Shown here piece after piece: positions 41,710 through 50,538 of a stretch of DNA of 64,000 nucleotides. The position numbers and the translations under genes are program-made. Below the pieces are notes generated by a model. The model ran no database searches, was not told where the DNA came from, and saw only the letters and a list, made by a program, of their open reading frames with translations. Within the stretch, counting starts at the first letter, position 1. Each line of letters begins with the position of its first letter. Origin of the DNA: DATKZM01 sp035527975 (GTDB taxonomy: Bacteria > Pseudomonadota > Alphaproteobacteria > JAPULJ01); assembly GCA_035527975.1 (NCBI GenBank), contig DATKZM010000088.1:124001-188000 (forward strand), in the 5' to 3' direction.

Positions 41710-43809
41710 ATGACCGATCGCCATTTAAGAGCTGCGGTCGATGTCGGCGGCACCTTCACCGATGTCGCGCTGAGCGACATTCGGACCGGACGCCTGATTT
41801 CCGCCAAAGTCCTGACCACGCCGGGCAACCGCGCCAACGGCGTGCTCGGCGGCATCGATGTTGCGCTGGACGTCGCCGGCGCGGAGCCGGGGGAGGTCGC
41901 CGAAATCGTGCACGGCTCGACCACCGGCACCAACGCGCTGATCGAACGCACCGGCGCAACGGTCGGATTGCTGACCACCGAAGGTTTCCGCGACGTGCTT
42001 GAGATCGGACGTTGCATGCGACCGATGGAGGGGCTTTACGACGTCTCCATCGACCGGCCGCTGCCGCTGGTGCCGCGTTATCTGAGGCTTGAGGCGCGCG
42101 AGCGCATGGACGCGCACGGCCGGGTCATCCAGCCGCTCGAAGAGGCCAGCGTCGCCGCCGCCGCCGAGATATTCGTCCGGGAGAAGGTCGAGGCAATCGC
42201 GATCTGCTTCCTTTTCGCCTTTCGCAGTCCGGCGCATGAGGAGCGCGCAGCGGAGATCCTGGCAGCCGCGCTGCCGGGCGTGCCGATCACGCTTTCGCAT
42301 CGGATCAGCCCCGAATACCGGGAGTACGAACGCACCTCGACGGCCGTGATGAACGCCTACCTCACGCCGATCATGAACACTTATCTCGACGATCTGGAAC
42401 CGCGCCTGCAGGACCGGTTGGGGCCGGCGCGGCTTTCGATCATCCAGGCCAATGGTGGCTCGACCTCGGTCGGGATCGCGCGTGCCAAGGCGCTGACCAC
42501 GGTCAATTCGGGGCCGGCGGGCGGCGTGGTCGCCGCCGCTTTCTATGGCCGGCGGCACGGCCGGACGCGCATCGTCTCGGTGGATATGGGCGGCACCTCC
42601 TTCGATATCGGACTGGTCGAGGATGGCGCCTCGAAGGTCACGACCGATGGCGCGTTCCAGGATCTGCCGGTCAAGATTCCGATCATCGATCTGCACATCA
42701 TCGGCGCCGGCGGGGGCTCGATCGCCTGGCAGGATCCGGGCGGCGCGCTCAATGTCGGCCCGCGCTCGGCCGGCTCCGATCCGGGGCCAGCCTGCTATGG
42801 GCGCGGCGGCACCGCGCCGACGGTAACCGATGCGAACCTCGCGCTCGGCCGGCTCAATCCCGAATATTTCAACGGCGGGCGTATCCGGCTCGACGCGGCA
42901 GCCGCCACGGCTGCCGTAGGCGAACTCGCGAAGGCGCTGGGCATGGGGCTGGAGGACGCCGCGCTCGGCATCGTCAAAGTGGTCAATGCCAACATGGTCA
43001 AGGGTATCGCATCCGTGACCATCCAGCGCGGCATCGATGTGCGCGACTTTTCGCTGCTCTCGTTCGGTGGGGCGGGCGGCCTGCATGCCGTCGATCTGGC
43101 GACCGAGCTTGGCATGGTCGAGGCGGTGATCCCGCCCTTGCCCGGTATCTTTTCCGCGATTGGGCTATTGGTCACCGAGACGCGGCACGACTATGTGACG
43201 GCGCTCGGAAACGTCAGTTCCGGCACGGCGGATATCGCCGAACTGGAAGCACATTACGCACGCATGGAAGCCGAAGGCGCAGCTGATCTGGCGGCGCAGG
43301 GTTTTGCTCGGACTGACATTGAGTTGCGCCGGGCAGCAGACCTCAAGATCGCTGGCCAGACCTACGAGCTTTCGCTGCCCCTGCCCGATCAGGGCACGCT
43401 GACGGCCAAGGGTCTTGCCGCGTTGATCGAGGCGTTTAGTGCGCTTTATCGCGAACGCTACGCGTTTTTCTTCGAGGGCGAGCCGATCGAGCTCGTCAAT
43501 CTGCGGGTCACCGCGTTCGGCCGCAACGCCGCCGTCGATTTGCCCGAAGATGCTTCTCCGGGCGGCGATCCTGCGGGAGCGATCAAGGACCGGCGTCCGG
43601 TCTATTTCGAGGGCGAGGGCTGGGTTGAGTGCCCGATCTACGATCGCGAGCGGCTCGCCGGCGGCATGGTGGTCGTGGGGCCGGCGGTGATCGAGGAGGA
43701 GACCTCCGCGACGCTGGTGCCGCCCGATCGATCGGCGCGGGTCACGGCCGATCACGGCCTGATCATTGCGCTCGACAACGAAGCTGCCGACGGGGAGAGC
43801 CGCAGATGA
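41710..43809 (+). CDS. hyuA: Hydantoinase/oxoprolinase family subunit A (second copy)
   Basis: A 699-residue homologue of the subunit at 33199. It shares the loop AAVDVGGTFTDVALSDI, the VHGSTTGTNALIERTGATVG segment and SVDMGGTSFDIGLVEDG, but differs widely in between, so the two copies are old paralogues. It begins 4 bases after the PyrD stop and ends overlapping its subunit B, so all are co-transcribed. ATP-dependent opening of a cyclic amide or ureide is the best general guess. Confidence 0.93.
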   Translation: MTDRHLRAAVDVGGTFTDVALSDIRTGRLISAKVLTTPGNRANGVLGGIDVALDVAGAEPGEVAEIVHGSTTGTNALIERTGATVGLLTTEGFRDVLEIGRCMRPMEGLYDVSIDRPLPLVPRYLRLEARERMDAHGRVIQPLEEASVAAAAEIFVREKVEAIAICFLFAFRSPAHEERAAEILAAALPGVPITLSHRISPEYREYERTSTAVMNAYLTPIMNTYLDDLEPRLQDRLGPARLSIIQANGGSTSVGIARAKALTTVNSGPAGGVVAAAFYGRRHGRTRIVSVDMGGTSFDIGLVEDGASKVTTDGAFQDLPVKIPIIDLHIIGAGGGSIAWQDPGGALNVGPRSAGSDPGPACYGRGGTAPTVTDANLALGRLNPEYFNGGRIRLDAAAATAAVGELAKALGMGLEDAALGIVKVVNANMVKGIASVTIQRGIDVRDFSLLSFGGAGGLHAVDLATELGMVEAVIPPLPGIFSAIGLLVTETRHDYVTALGNVSSGTADIAELEAHYARMEAEGAADLAAQGFARTDIELRRAADLKIAGQTYELSLPLPDQGTLTAKGLAALIEAFSALYRERYAFFFEGEPIELVNLRVTAFGRNAAVDLPEDASPGGDPAGAIKDRRPVYFEGEGWVECPIYDRERLAGGMVVVGPAVIEEETSATLVPPDRSARVTADHGLIIALDNEAADGESRR

Positions 43810-45512
43810 CCGACATGATCACGATGCAGGTGATCCGCTATGGGCTGGAGCAGATCGCCGACGAGATGGGCTACACGCTGGTCCGCACCGGCCGCTCGAC
43901 CATCATCACCGAGATCAAGGACATCTCCTGCGTCATCACCGACGCGAAGGGCCAGACCGTCGCCCAGGCGCACCACACGCCAAGCCTGCTTGCCGGCTTC
44001 GAGATAACCATGCGCGAGCTGGTCGCAACCTTCGGCGAAGGCGACCTTTCGCCGGGCGATGTTATCATTATGAACGACCCCTATAAGGGCGGTCAGCACA
44101 TCATGGACCTCTACGCCATCGCGCCGGCCTTTCACGAGGGCAAGCTGATCGGCTTCGTTGGCAATATCGCGCACCATTCCGACTTGGGCGGGGTCGCCGC
44201 CGGCGGCGTCGCGGGCGGTATTCGCGAGATCTATCTGGAAGGCCTGCGCCTGCCGATGGTCAAGCTCTACAAGGCCGGCATCGAGGACCGCGAGATCGTC
44301 GCCATCATCGCCAACCAGATCCGCCTGCCCGAAAAGACGCTGGGCGATATCCGCGCCCAGGTTGCCTCGCTGATGGTCGGCACCGACCGGCTCGACCGGC
44401 TGTTCACCCGCTATGGCGCGGCGGTCGTCCACCAGGCTTGCGAGGATTTGCTCGATTATTCCGAGCGCCGCATGCGCAAAGGGCTGGAGGCGCTGCCGGA
44501 TGGGAGCTATGAGGCAGAAGATTTCATCGACGATGACGGCATCGTCGACAAGCCGATCCGGGTCTCGGTCAAGCTCACCATCGCGGGCGACCGGGTGATC
44601 GTCGATCTGTCGGACAGCGACCCGCAGGCCCAAGGCAACACCAACTCAACCATCGCCAACACCCATGCGGCGGCCTATTACGTGCTGATCGCGGTGGTCG
44701 ACCCGCACATGCCGCCCAATTCGGGCTGCTACCGGCCCATCGAGGTGATCGCCACGCCGGGCACCGTGGTCAATCCGCTGCTCCCGGGGGCAGTCGCCGC
44801 GCGGACCAACTGCTCGACAAAGATCGTCGAGGCGATGTTGTTCGCGCTGGCGCCATTGGCGCCGGAACGCGTGACCGCCGGCTCCCACGGCCAGATCACG
44901 ACCTGCGGTTTCGGCGGGCGCGATCCGGAAACGGGCGAGCCTTTCATCTATACCGACATTCAAGGCGGCGGCAACGGCGGCCGCGCGCACCGCGACGGCG
45001 CCGACGGCCAGGACGGCCATTTGGCGCGCTTCATGAACACGCCCGTCGAGGCGGTCGAGCAGCGCTTCCCGGTGCGCATCGAGCGCTATGCCTTCATTCC
45101 CGACAGCGGCGGCGCGGGAAAATTTCGCGGCAGCCTGGCGCTTCAGCGCGACATCCGTTTGCTCGCCGACAATGTCAGCTTCGCGCGCTACAGCGACCGC
45201 CATAAATTTCCGCCAAAGGGCCTGTTCGGCGGCGGCGAAGGGGCGCCCGGCGCGATCGTGCGCAACCCCGGCTCGAACCGCGAGGAGCGCATGGCCTCCA
45301 AAGGTCTCGACACGCTCGATGACGGCGACCTGGTCAGCATCAGCCTGCCAGGCGCCGGCGGCTACGGCGATCCGGGCGAGCGCGACCCCGAGGCCATCGC
45401 CGCCGATCTGCGCGACGGCAAGATCTCGCCCGAGGCCGCCAGGCGCGACTACGGAGTGCTGGTCGACGCGGCGAAGAGCGAACCGGCTAAGGATCAGCGG
45501 CAGCGGCGCTGA
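43806..45512 (+). CDS. hyuB: Hydantoinase/oxoprolinase family subunit B (second copy)
   Basis: A 568-residue subunit B starting MTDMITMQVIRYGLEQIADE, with GDVIIMNDPYKGGQHIMDLY and the C-terminal ISLPGAGGYGDPGERDPEAI. The ATG at 43806 overlaps the hyuA TGA (ATGA). It is shorter than the first copy at 35277. The open frame further upstream is a shadow of hyuA. It is followed 10 bases later by the enolase-superfamily gene. Confidence 0.92.
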   Translation: MTDMITMQVIRYGLEQIADEMGYTLVRTGRSTIITEIKDISCVITDAKGQTVAQAHHTPSLLAGFEITMRELVATFGEGDLSPGDVIIMNDPYKGGQHIMDLYAIAPAFHEGKLIGFVGNIAHHSDLGGVAAGGVAGGIREIYLEGLRLPMVKLYKAGIEDREIVAIIANQIRLPEKTLGDIRAQVASLMVGTDRLDRLFTRYGAAVVHQACEDLLDYSERRMRKGLEALPDGSYEAEDFIDDDGIVDKPIRVSVKLTIAGDRVIVDLSDSDPQAQGNTNSTIANTHAAAYYVLIAVVDPHMPPNSGCYRPIEVIATPGTVVNPLLPGAVAARTNCSTKIVEAMLFALAPLAPERVTAGSHGQITTCGFGGRDPETGEPFIYTDIQGGGNGGRAHRDGADGQDGHLARFMNTPVEAVEQRFPVRIERYAFIPDSGGAGKFRGSLALQRDIRLLADNVSFARYSDRHKFPPKGLFGGGEGAPGAIVRNPGSNREERMASKGLDTLDDGDLVSISLPGAGGYGDPGERDPEAIAADLRDGKISPEAARRDYGVLVDAAKSEPAKDQRQRR

Positions 45513-45522
45513 GCGGCCGACG

Positions 45523-46704
45523 ATGAAGATCGTCGACATCCGCGAGGCGACGGTCCCGATCGGATCGCCCATCCGCAACGCCGACATCGCCTTCGATACG
45601 ATGACCGCCAGCGCGCTCGCGGTGATGACCGACATCCGCCGCGGCGGCGCGCCGGTCGTGGGGCTCGCCTTCGATTCGATCGGGCGCTACGGCCACGGCG
45701 CGCTGCTGCGCGAGCGTTTTATTCCGCGCCTGCTCGCCGCCGCGCCGGACGATTATCTCGATGACGAGACCGGCACCATCGATCCCTTCAAGGTCTGGGC
45801 AATCGTCATGCGCAACGAGAAGCCCGGCGGGCATGGCGAGCGGGCCGGCGCGGTCGGGCTGATCGACGCGGCGGTCTGGGACCTTGTGGCCAAACTCGAG
45901 GAGCGGCCGCTATGGGCCGTGCTCGCCGACCGCTTTGGTTCGGGCGCCGGCGGCGGCCCGCCGCGCGTATCGGTCTATGCCGCCGGAGGCCACTACCGGG
46001 CGGGCGGCGATCTCGATGGACTGGCGGTGGAAATCGCCGGCTACCGCGAACGCGGCTACCGACGGGTCAAAATCAAGATCGGCGGCGCGCCGCTCGACGA
46101 GGATCGGCGCCGGATCGAGGCCGCGCTTACGATAGTTGGGTCGGGCGACGAGCTCGCTGTTGACGGCAATGGCAGCTTCGACCGCGATACAGCCTTTGCC
46201 TATGCCGATGCGCTGGACCCCTTGGGCCTGGCCTGGCTGGAAGAGCCGGTCGACCCGCTCGACTTCACGCTCCACGCCGAGCTTGCCGCGCACACGGCCA
46301 CGCCGATCGGCACCGGCGAGAACCTGTTTTCGGCCGCCGATACCCGCAACCTGATGCGCCATGGCGGCCTGCGCCCCGACCGCGATTTCATCCAGCTCGA
46401 CATCTCGCTCTCTTACGGGCTGGTGGAATATCTGCGCGTGCTGGAGACCGGCGCGCAGCTGGGTTGGGCGCGCGACCGCTTCCTGCCCCATGTCGGCCAC
46501 TTGCTGGCGTTGTCGGCGGCGGCCGGGCTCGGCCTCGCCGGATGCGAGGCGGCACCCGATCCGGCGCTGCCCTTCGGCGGCTTTCCCGATGACGTGCAGG
46601 TCGAGGACGGTCGTGTCCGGCCGTCGGCGCGGCCGGGCGTAGGCATCGAAGGCAAGGCCAACCTTTACGCTCTGTTCCGCGACCGGCTTGCCCTTGAGGC
46701 GTGA
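45523..46704 (+). CDS. Enolase superfamily dehydratase, D-tartrate dehydratase-like
   Basis: A 393-residue enzyme. From the start it follows the Bradyrhizobium D-tartrate dehydratase pattern: IVDIREATVPIGSPIRNADI, NEKPGGHGERAGAVGLIDAA. Candidate catalytic residues are Lys183 and Lys185 (VKIKIGG), metal ligands Asp214, Glu240 and Glu266, and His323 in LPHVGH, each one position from those reported for that enzyme. It should remove water from a hydroxy-diacid or sugar acid. As the last gene of the operon it may handle the ring-opened acid. Confidence 0.88.
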   Translation: MKIVDIREATVPIGSPIRNADIAFDTMTASALAVMTDIRRGGAPVVGLAFDSIGRYGHGALLRERFIPRLLAAAPDDYLDDETGTIDPFKVWAIVMRNEKPGGHGERAGAVGLIDAAVWDLVAKLEERPLWAVLADRFGSGAGGGPPRVSVYAAGGHYRAGGDLDGLAVEIAGYRERGYRRVKIKIGGAPLDEDRRRIEAALTIVGSGDELAVDGNGSFDRDTAFAYADALDPLGLAWLEEPVDPLDFTLHAELAAHTATPIGTGENLFSAADTRNLMRHGGLRPDRDFIQLDISLSYGLVEYLRVLETGAQLGWARDRFLPHVGHLLALSAAAGLGLAGCEAAPDPALPFGGFPDDVQVEDGRVRPSARPGVGIEGKANLYALFRDRLALEA

Positions 46705-46748
46705 GGATACGCCAGAGCGCAATCCAACAAGCTGGAAGCAGAGGCTTT

Positions 46749-46906
46749 TTCCCCCTCCCCCTTGTGGGAGAGAGCTAGGGAAGGGGTGCGGCCAACGAGG
46801 GCGCCCCGCCCGGGGTGTCGGAGGCGGACGCCAATATACGGCCATACACCACCTACCGGCGGCGCACCCCCCACCCCGACCCTCCCCCACAAGGGGGGAG
46901 GGGGAA
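46749..46906. repeat. Long imperfect palindrome with G/C-run arms
   Basis: The arm at 46749-46770 (pyrimidine-rich, ending TTGTGGGAG) is complementary to the arm at 46882-46906 (CTCCCCCACAA, then a G-run). Inner segments around 46778-46791 and 46864-46881 are also partly complementary, so the whole unit could fold into one long hairpin. It lies between convergent transcripts. Such intergenic palindromes of CCCTCCCC type are scattered in many alphaproteobacterial genomes. Confidence 0.75.
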
Positions 46907-46933
46907 TATGCATAAACCTAAGCGGAAGATGCG

Positions 46934-47425
46934 CTAAAGCGGGATCGAGATCACCGTGTCGTGGACGGCATCGCAGTCGATCAGGTCAACGCGCTTCAAG
47001 ACGATGCGGAAACTATCGCCCGCCGGGCGCAGCCGGTGCTCGCAGCGGGCGGCGCGAACCGCGCGGTCGCCGGCCCGGTACTCGTGAACGGTGAGCGCTG
47101 AGGCGACGTGGCAAAGTCCGTTGGCGTCCGAGAGATCGATCATCTCGACATTAGTAACGCTGTGCACCGTGCGCGGGCGCGGCTCGAGCGCGAAGGCGCG
47201 CGGATGGCCGAGGCGGCGCACGCGCATTGCCAACAGCGCCTTGTCCTCGCGCAGGATCGAGACGGTGGTCACGGGATCGCTCTGGCCGGGCTCGCTCGGT
47301 ATCCAGTAAACCCCGTCCTCGGCGAATAGACCGCGCCAGTCTTCGAACGCGCCCGCATCGAGCAGCCGCGCCTCGCGATAAAGGAAGGCGTCGACCGCCC
47401 TCAAAAGCGCGGCAGCGTCGGTCAC
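46934..47425 (-). CDS. Ring-hydroxylating dioxygenase beta subunit
   Basis: A 163-residue SnoaL/NTF2-fold protein. The pattern FLYREARLLDAGAFEDWRGL followed by FAEDGVYWIPSEPGQ is the usual opening of beta subunits, and RVDLIDCDAVHDTVISIPL is the usual end. It has a structural role in the alpha-beta oxygenase. Its ATG overlaps the alpha-subunit stop by 4 bases. No reductase or ferredoxin gene for the pair is visible nearby. Confidence 0.9.
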   Translation of the reverse strand: MTDAAALLRAVDAFLYREARLLDAGAFEDWRGLFAEDGVYWIPSEPGQSDPVTTVSILREDKALLAMRVRRLGHPRAFALEPRPRTVHSVTNVEMIDLSDANGLCHVASALTVHEYRAGDRAVRAARCEHRLRPAGDSFRIVLKRVDLIDCDAVHDTVISIPL

Positions 47426-48747
47426 GGGTTGGATCCCACGGTCATATGCGCCAGCCAGGCGGTGAACTGGGCGCGCATCGGAAGCTCGCTAGCGCCGCTG
47501 GAGGCCCAGCCGCCCTCGGCACGCGCGGCGTCGCTGTCGAGGCCGCGCGACAGATTGACCCAGTCGCCGCCATGCGGGTCCGCCAGCCCGGCGCTGCAGC
47601 GGTCGAAGATCTCGACGTCGTCGGCGAAGATCATCGAGGCCGGCGAGTTGAGCGTGCTGAGGAAATGCACCGCGCGCTCGAACATGGCGTCGGGCGCGCC
47701 TTTAAGGCGGAAGCATTGGGCGTGGACGACCGACCGGTCGGGGGCGATCGGATGGACGACGCGTATTTGCTGGTACTGGGCGTTCAGGCTGATATTGGGA
47801 AAGATCAGGTTGTTGAAGGTGTCGACGCCAAGGATCTCGGCCATGCGCGCCTCGCCACGCGCTGCGACCAGGCACTCACGATAGGCCGTGCTGACCGGAT
47901 CGCCCGCGCCGGGCGAGAGCAAACCGTCGGCATAGAAGCCGCCCATGAAGGCATGCCCGCTGTCGAAGCCGACAAGCCCCAGATTGTCCCATTCGCGGCG
48001 CGTGAAGCCGTTCGACTGAAGCTGCAGCTTGGTCTGGTTGCCGTCGGGCGCATCGTCGCGCAATGCGGCCTGGCGGCCGGCTTCGACCGAGGATTCGTGG
48101 ACGATGCCCGGATGGATGGTGTCGTTGGCGTTCTCCTGGTGGAACTTCCAGTTGCCGCGATAGGCAACGCGGAAGCCGCCGCCGGCGATCTCGACCTCGC
48201 CGTCGGGCGCTCGGTCGATCAGATTGTCGATCGCCGCGCGCAGGGGCCCCAGATGCTCGTCCAGCGGCGGGCCGTCGGGCGCCAGACTGGCGAAAATAAA
48301 GCCGCGATAGCCGGAGACACGCGGCGCCCGCACGAGGTGGTTTGCCGCATCGTCGACGTCGAACGCTTTTCCATAGCTCGATGGGTGGGGCACGGCTTCG
48401 AGCGTGCCGTCGAGGCGGAAGCTCCAGGCGTGATAAGGGCAGACGAAGCGCTCGGCGGTGCCGCGCTCGATCGCACAGAGCCGCGCGCCGCGATGCGCGC
48501 AGCGATTGGCAAGCACATGAACCGCTCCGTCGCTCGCGCGCGTGACGATCACCTCTTCGGCGGCGAGCCGGCTGCGCAGAAACGCACCCGGCTCACGCAG
48601 CTGGCTCTCATGCGCGACATAAAGCCAGGTGCGGGCGAAGATGCGCTCGATCTCCAGTGCGAAGATGTCGGGGTCGGCATAGACGCGGCGATGGACGCCG
48701 CCGCGCCGCACCAGGCTCCGAAGCTCGCCTACTCGTATCGCCGCCAT
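47422..48747 (-). CDS. Rieske ring-hydroxylating dioxygenase alpha subunit
   Basis: A 441-residue oxygenase. The Rieske cluster ligands are Cys83, His85, Cys103 and His106 (NRCAHRGARL and CPYHAW), giving C-x-H-x17-C-x2-H. The mononuclear iron site is visible in NWKFHQENANDTIHPGIVH, with a C-terminal Asp in FADDVEIFDRC. It should hydroxylate an aromatic or N-heterocyclic acid. It is divergent from the TRAP transporter genes, suggesting shared control with uptake of the substrate. Confidence 0.93.
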   Translation of the reverse strand: MAAIRVGELRSLVRRGGVHRRVYADPDIFALEIERIFARTWLYVAHESQLREPGAFLRSRLAAEEVIVTRASDGAVHVLANRCAHRGARLCAIERGTAERFVCPYHAWSFRLDGTLEAVPHPSSYGKAFDVDDAANHLVRAPRVSGYRGFIFASLAPDGPPLDEHLGPLRAAIDNLIDRAPDGEVEIAGGGFRVAYRGNWKFHQENANDTIHPGIVHESSVEAGRQAALRDDAPDGNQTKLQLQSNGFTRREWDNLGLVGFDSGHAFMGGFYADGLLSPGAGDPVSTAYRECLVAARGEARMAEILGVDTFNNLIFPNISLNAQYQQIRVVHPIAPDRSVVHAQCFRLKGAPDAMFERAVHFLSTLNSPASMIFADDVEIFDRCSAGLADPHGGDWVNLSRGLDSDAARAEGGWASSGASELPMRAQFTAWLAHMTVGSNP

Positions 48748-48980
48748 GCTCCACCTCCGCAGGCAACCGCCGGAAATCGCCGGCCGGCCAGAGTATCCAA
48801 ATCATTTACGTTAGTGTCAAAAACTGACATTGCCCGGTTTCGGGCGAGCCGATAGAGTGGCTGGAACACCGGGCAAATAGGCGTTTTGCAGACAAAACAA
48901 TCAAATCATTCGGGTAAGCCATTCGGGGGCCAAAGGTTCGCGTCCACGAATTGAAGGTTCACAGAGAAAGGGAGGCAACA
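48748..48980. promoter_or_regulatory. Divergent promoter region of the Rieske and TRAP operons
   Basis: The 233-base interval includes TGTCA (48815-48819) and TGACA (48825-48829) separated by five bases, a likely operator half-site pair, in an AT-rich stretch. Two copies of CATTCGGG follow at about 48910-48935. GGGAGGCAAC before 48981 is the ribosome site for the binding protein. Confidence 0.45.
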
Positions 48981-49943
48981 GTGAAATCACGAAATTTGGC
49001 CCTCGCCGCCGCGGCGGTCGCGGTGATCACCGGGGGCGGCACCGCCGCAACCGTGGCCGCCGAGGTGAAACTGAAAGCGGCGAGCTTCCTGCCGGGCCGG
49101 GCGTCCTTCGGGGCACCGTTCTTTCGCTGGGTGAAGGAAGTCAACAAGCAGTGCGCCGGCAAGGTCAACATCACAGTGGTCGGCCCTTCGGCGATCAAGG
49201 CCTTCGAGCAGCCGAATGCGCTGAAGCAGGGCGTCATCGACATGCTCTCCGGCCCGCCGGCCTACTACAAGGGCATCGCCATCGCCGCGGAGACCACGGT
49301 GCTGGCCCATGTCGATCCGGTCGAGCAACGCAAGAACGGCGCCTGGGCATATCTCAACCGGGTTCATAACGAGAAGATGAACGCCCAGTACCTGACCTAT
49401 GTCGGCTTCGGTGTGAGCTTCTACGTCTATACCCGCAAGGCCGGCAAGGGCGGCCGTTTCGACGGTTTCCGGATGCGCACGGCGCCGATTTACGACACTT
49501 TCTTTCGGGGGCTCGGCGCAACTACGACCAAGATGCCGCCGCCGGCCGTCTACACGGCGCTCGAACGCGGCGCTGTCGACGGCTATGGCTGGCCGCTCTG
49601 GGGCGTGACCGACTTCGGCTGGCACAAATACACCAAGTTCCGCTACGGTCCGGGCTTCTTCAATGTCGCGGTGAACATCATCGTCAATCTCGACAAGTGG
49701 AAGGCGATGTCGGCCGACCAGCGGAGCTGCCTGACCAACATGGCCATGTGGCTCGAAAAGGAATTTCCCAAATGGCGCGCGGCGGAGAACGCCAAAGCCA
49801 CGGCGGCGCAGAACAAGGCCGGTATCAAGTATATCGACCTTGGCGCGGCGCACGCGAAGAAGGCCGAGGAGCTCTATTGGGCCGAGCTGACCAAGGCCAA
49901 TCCCAAAGACGTCAGCGCGCTGCGGAATTTGCTCACCAAATAG
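48981..49943 (+). CDS. TRAP transporter substrate-binding protein (DctP family)
   Basis: A 320-residue periplasmic protein with a signal peptide (LALAAAAVAVITGGGTAATV). The mature domain carries GAPFFRWVKEVNKQCAGKVN, the SGPPAYYKG loop and the conserved FDGFRMRTAPIYDTFFRG, whose arginine usually binds the substrate carboxylate. YTALERGAVDGYGWPLWG is also typical. GTG at 48981 follows GGGAGG. It delivers an organic acid to the DctQ-DctM permease. Confidence 0.9.
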   Translation: MKSRNLALAAAAVAVITGGGTAATVAAEVKLKAASFLPGRASFGAPFFRWVKEVNKQCAGKVNITVVGPSAIKAFEQPNALKQGVIDMLSGPPAYYKGIAIAAETTVLAHVDPVEQRKNGAWAYLNRVHNEKMNAQYLTYVGFGVSFYVYTRKAGKGGRFDGFRMRTAPIYDTFFRGLGATTTKMPPPAVYTALERGAVDGYGWPLWGVTDFGWHKYTKFRYGPGFFNVAVNIIVNLDKWKAMSADQRSCLTNMAMWLEKEFPKWRAAENAKATAAQNKAGIKYIDLGAAHAKKAEELYWAELTKANPKDVSALRNLLTK

Positions 49944-49972
49944 CGGCGGGCTGAATTTCGCCGGATGGATCG

Positions 49973-50004
49973 AGGGGGCGTTGTCGGTGCCGGCATCGCC
50001 CCTT
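49973..50004 (+). terminator. Hairpin between TRAP binding-protein and permease genes
   Basis: AGGGGGCG (49973-49980) pairs with CGCCCCTT (49997-50004), with one G-U pair and a 16-base loop, followed by a short pyrimidine stretch. As at 28784, it sits just after a binding-protein gene, and may reduce read-through into the permease genes. Confidence 0.5.
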
Positions 50005-50040
50005 CGTCTTTCCAGGTGAGTGCGGCGGCGGGGGTGAGGC

Positions 50041-50535
50041 ATGCTTGATCGCGTCATCGATTTTCTGGCGGTGGTCGCAGGGGTCATCCTGTGCGGGCTG
50101 ATCGCCTTGATATGCGCCGACGTCACCGCCAGAAACTTCAAGCTGTTCGCGATCCCCTGGTCGCTCGAAAGCGCGCAAATCGCGCTCTACTGCATGACCT
50201 TCCTGGCCGCCCCGTGGGTTCTGAAGAACGGCGGCCATATCGCCGTCGACCTGCTGGTCCAGAACCTGTCCGGTCCCAAGGCACAGCGGGTCGGGCGCCT
50301 CACAAGCATGATCGGCGCGCTCGTCTGCGGCGTGTTGACCTATTACGCGGCGCGCGTATTCCTGGTCTTTGCGATTGACGGCCAGACCGTCCAAGGCGCG
50401 ATGATCTACCCCCGCTGGCTGGTCTACATCCCGGCGCCGCCGACCTTCTTCTTGATGTTCCTGATCTTCGCGCGCTGGACAATCGATCCCGCGAGGATGA
50501 CCGAGGCCCGGTTGGACAAGTCCGAAGGGCTTTAG
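50041..50535 (+). CDS. dctQ: TRAP transporter small permease (DctQ)
   Basis: A 164-residue protein with four hydrophobic segments, beginning DFLAVVAGVILCGLIALICA. The first cytoplasmic loop carries ICADVTARNFKLFAIPWSLE, a usual DctQ pattern, and the second helix starts ALYCMTFLAAPWVLKNGGHI. It pairs with the large DctM permease that begins 3 bases downstream. A ribosome site GGGTGAGG lies just upstream. Confidence 0.9.
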   Translation: MLDRVIDFLAVVAGVILCGLIALICADVTARNFKLFAIPWSLESAQIALYCMTFLAAPWVLKNGGHIAVDLLVQNLSGPKAQRVGRLTSMIGALVCGVLTYYAARVFLVFAIDGQTVQGAMIYPRWLVYIPAPPTFFLMFLIFARWTIDPARMTEARLDKSEGL

Positions 50536-50538
50536 CGC

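Noticed and set aside
46749..46906. CRISPR or insertion sequence
   Set aside because: Only one palindromic unit is present, with no spacers, no transposase and no target duplication seen.
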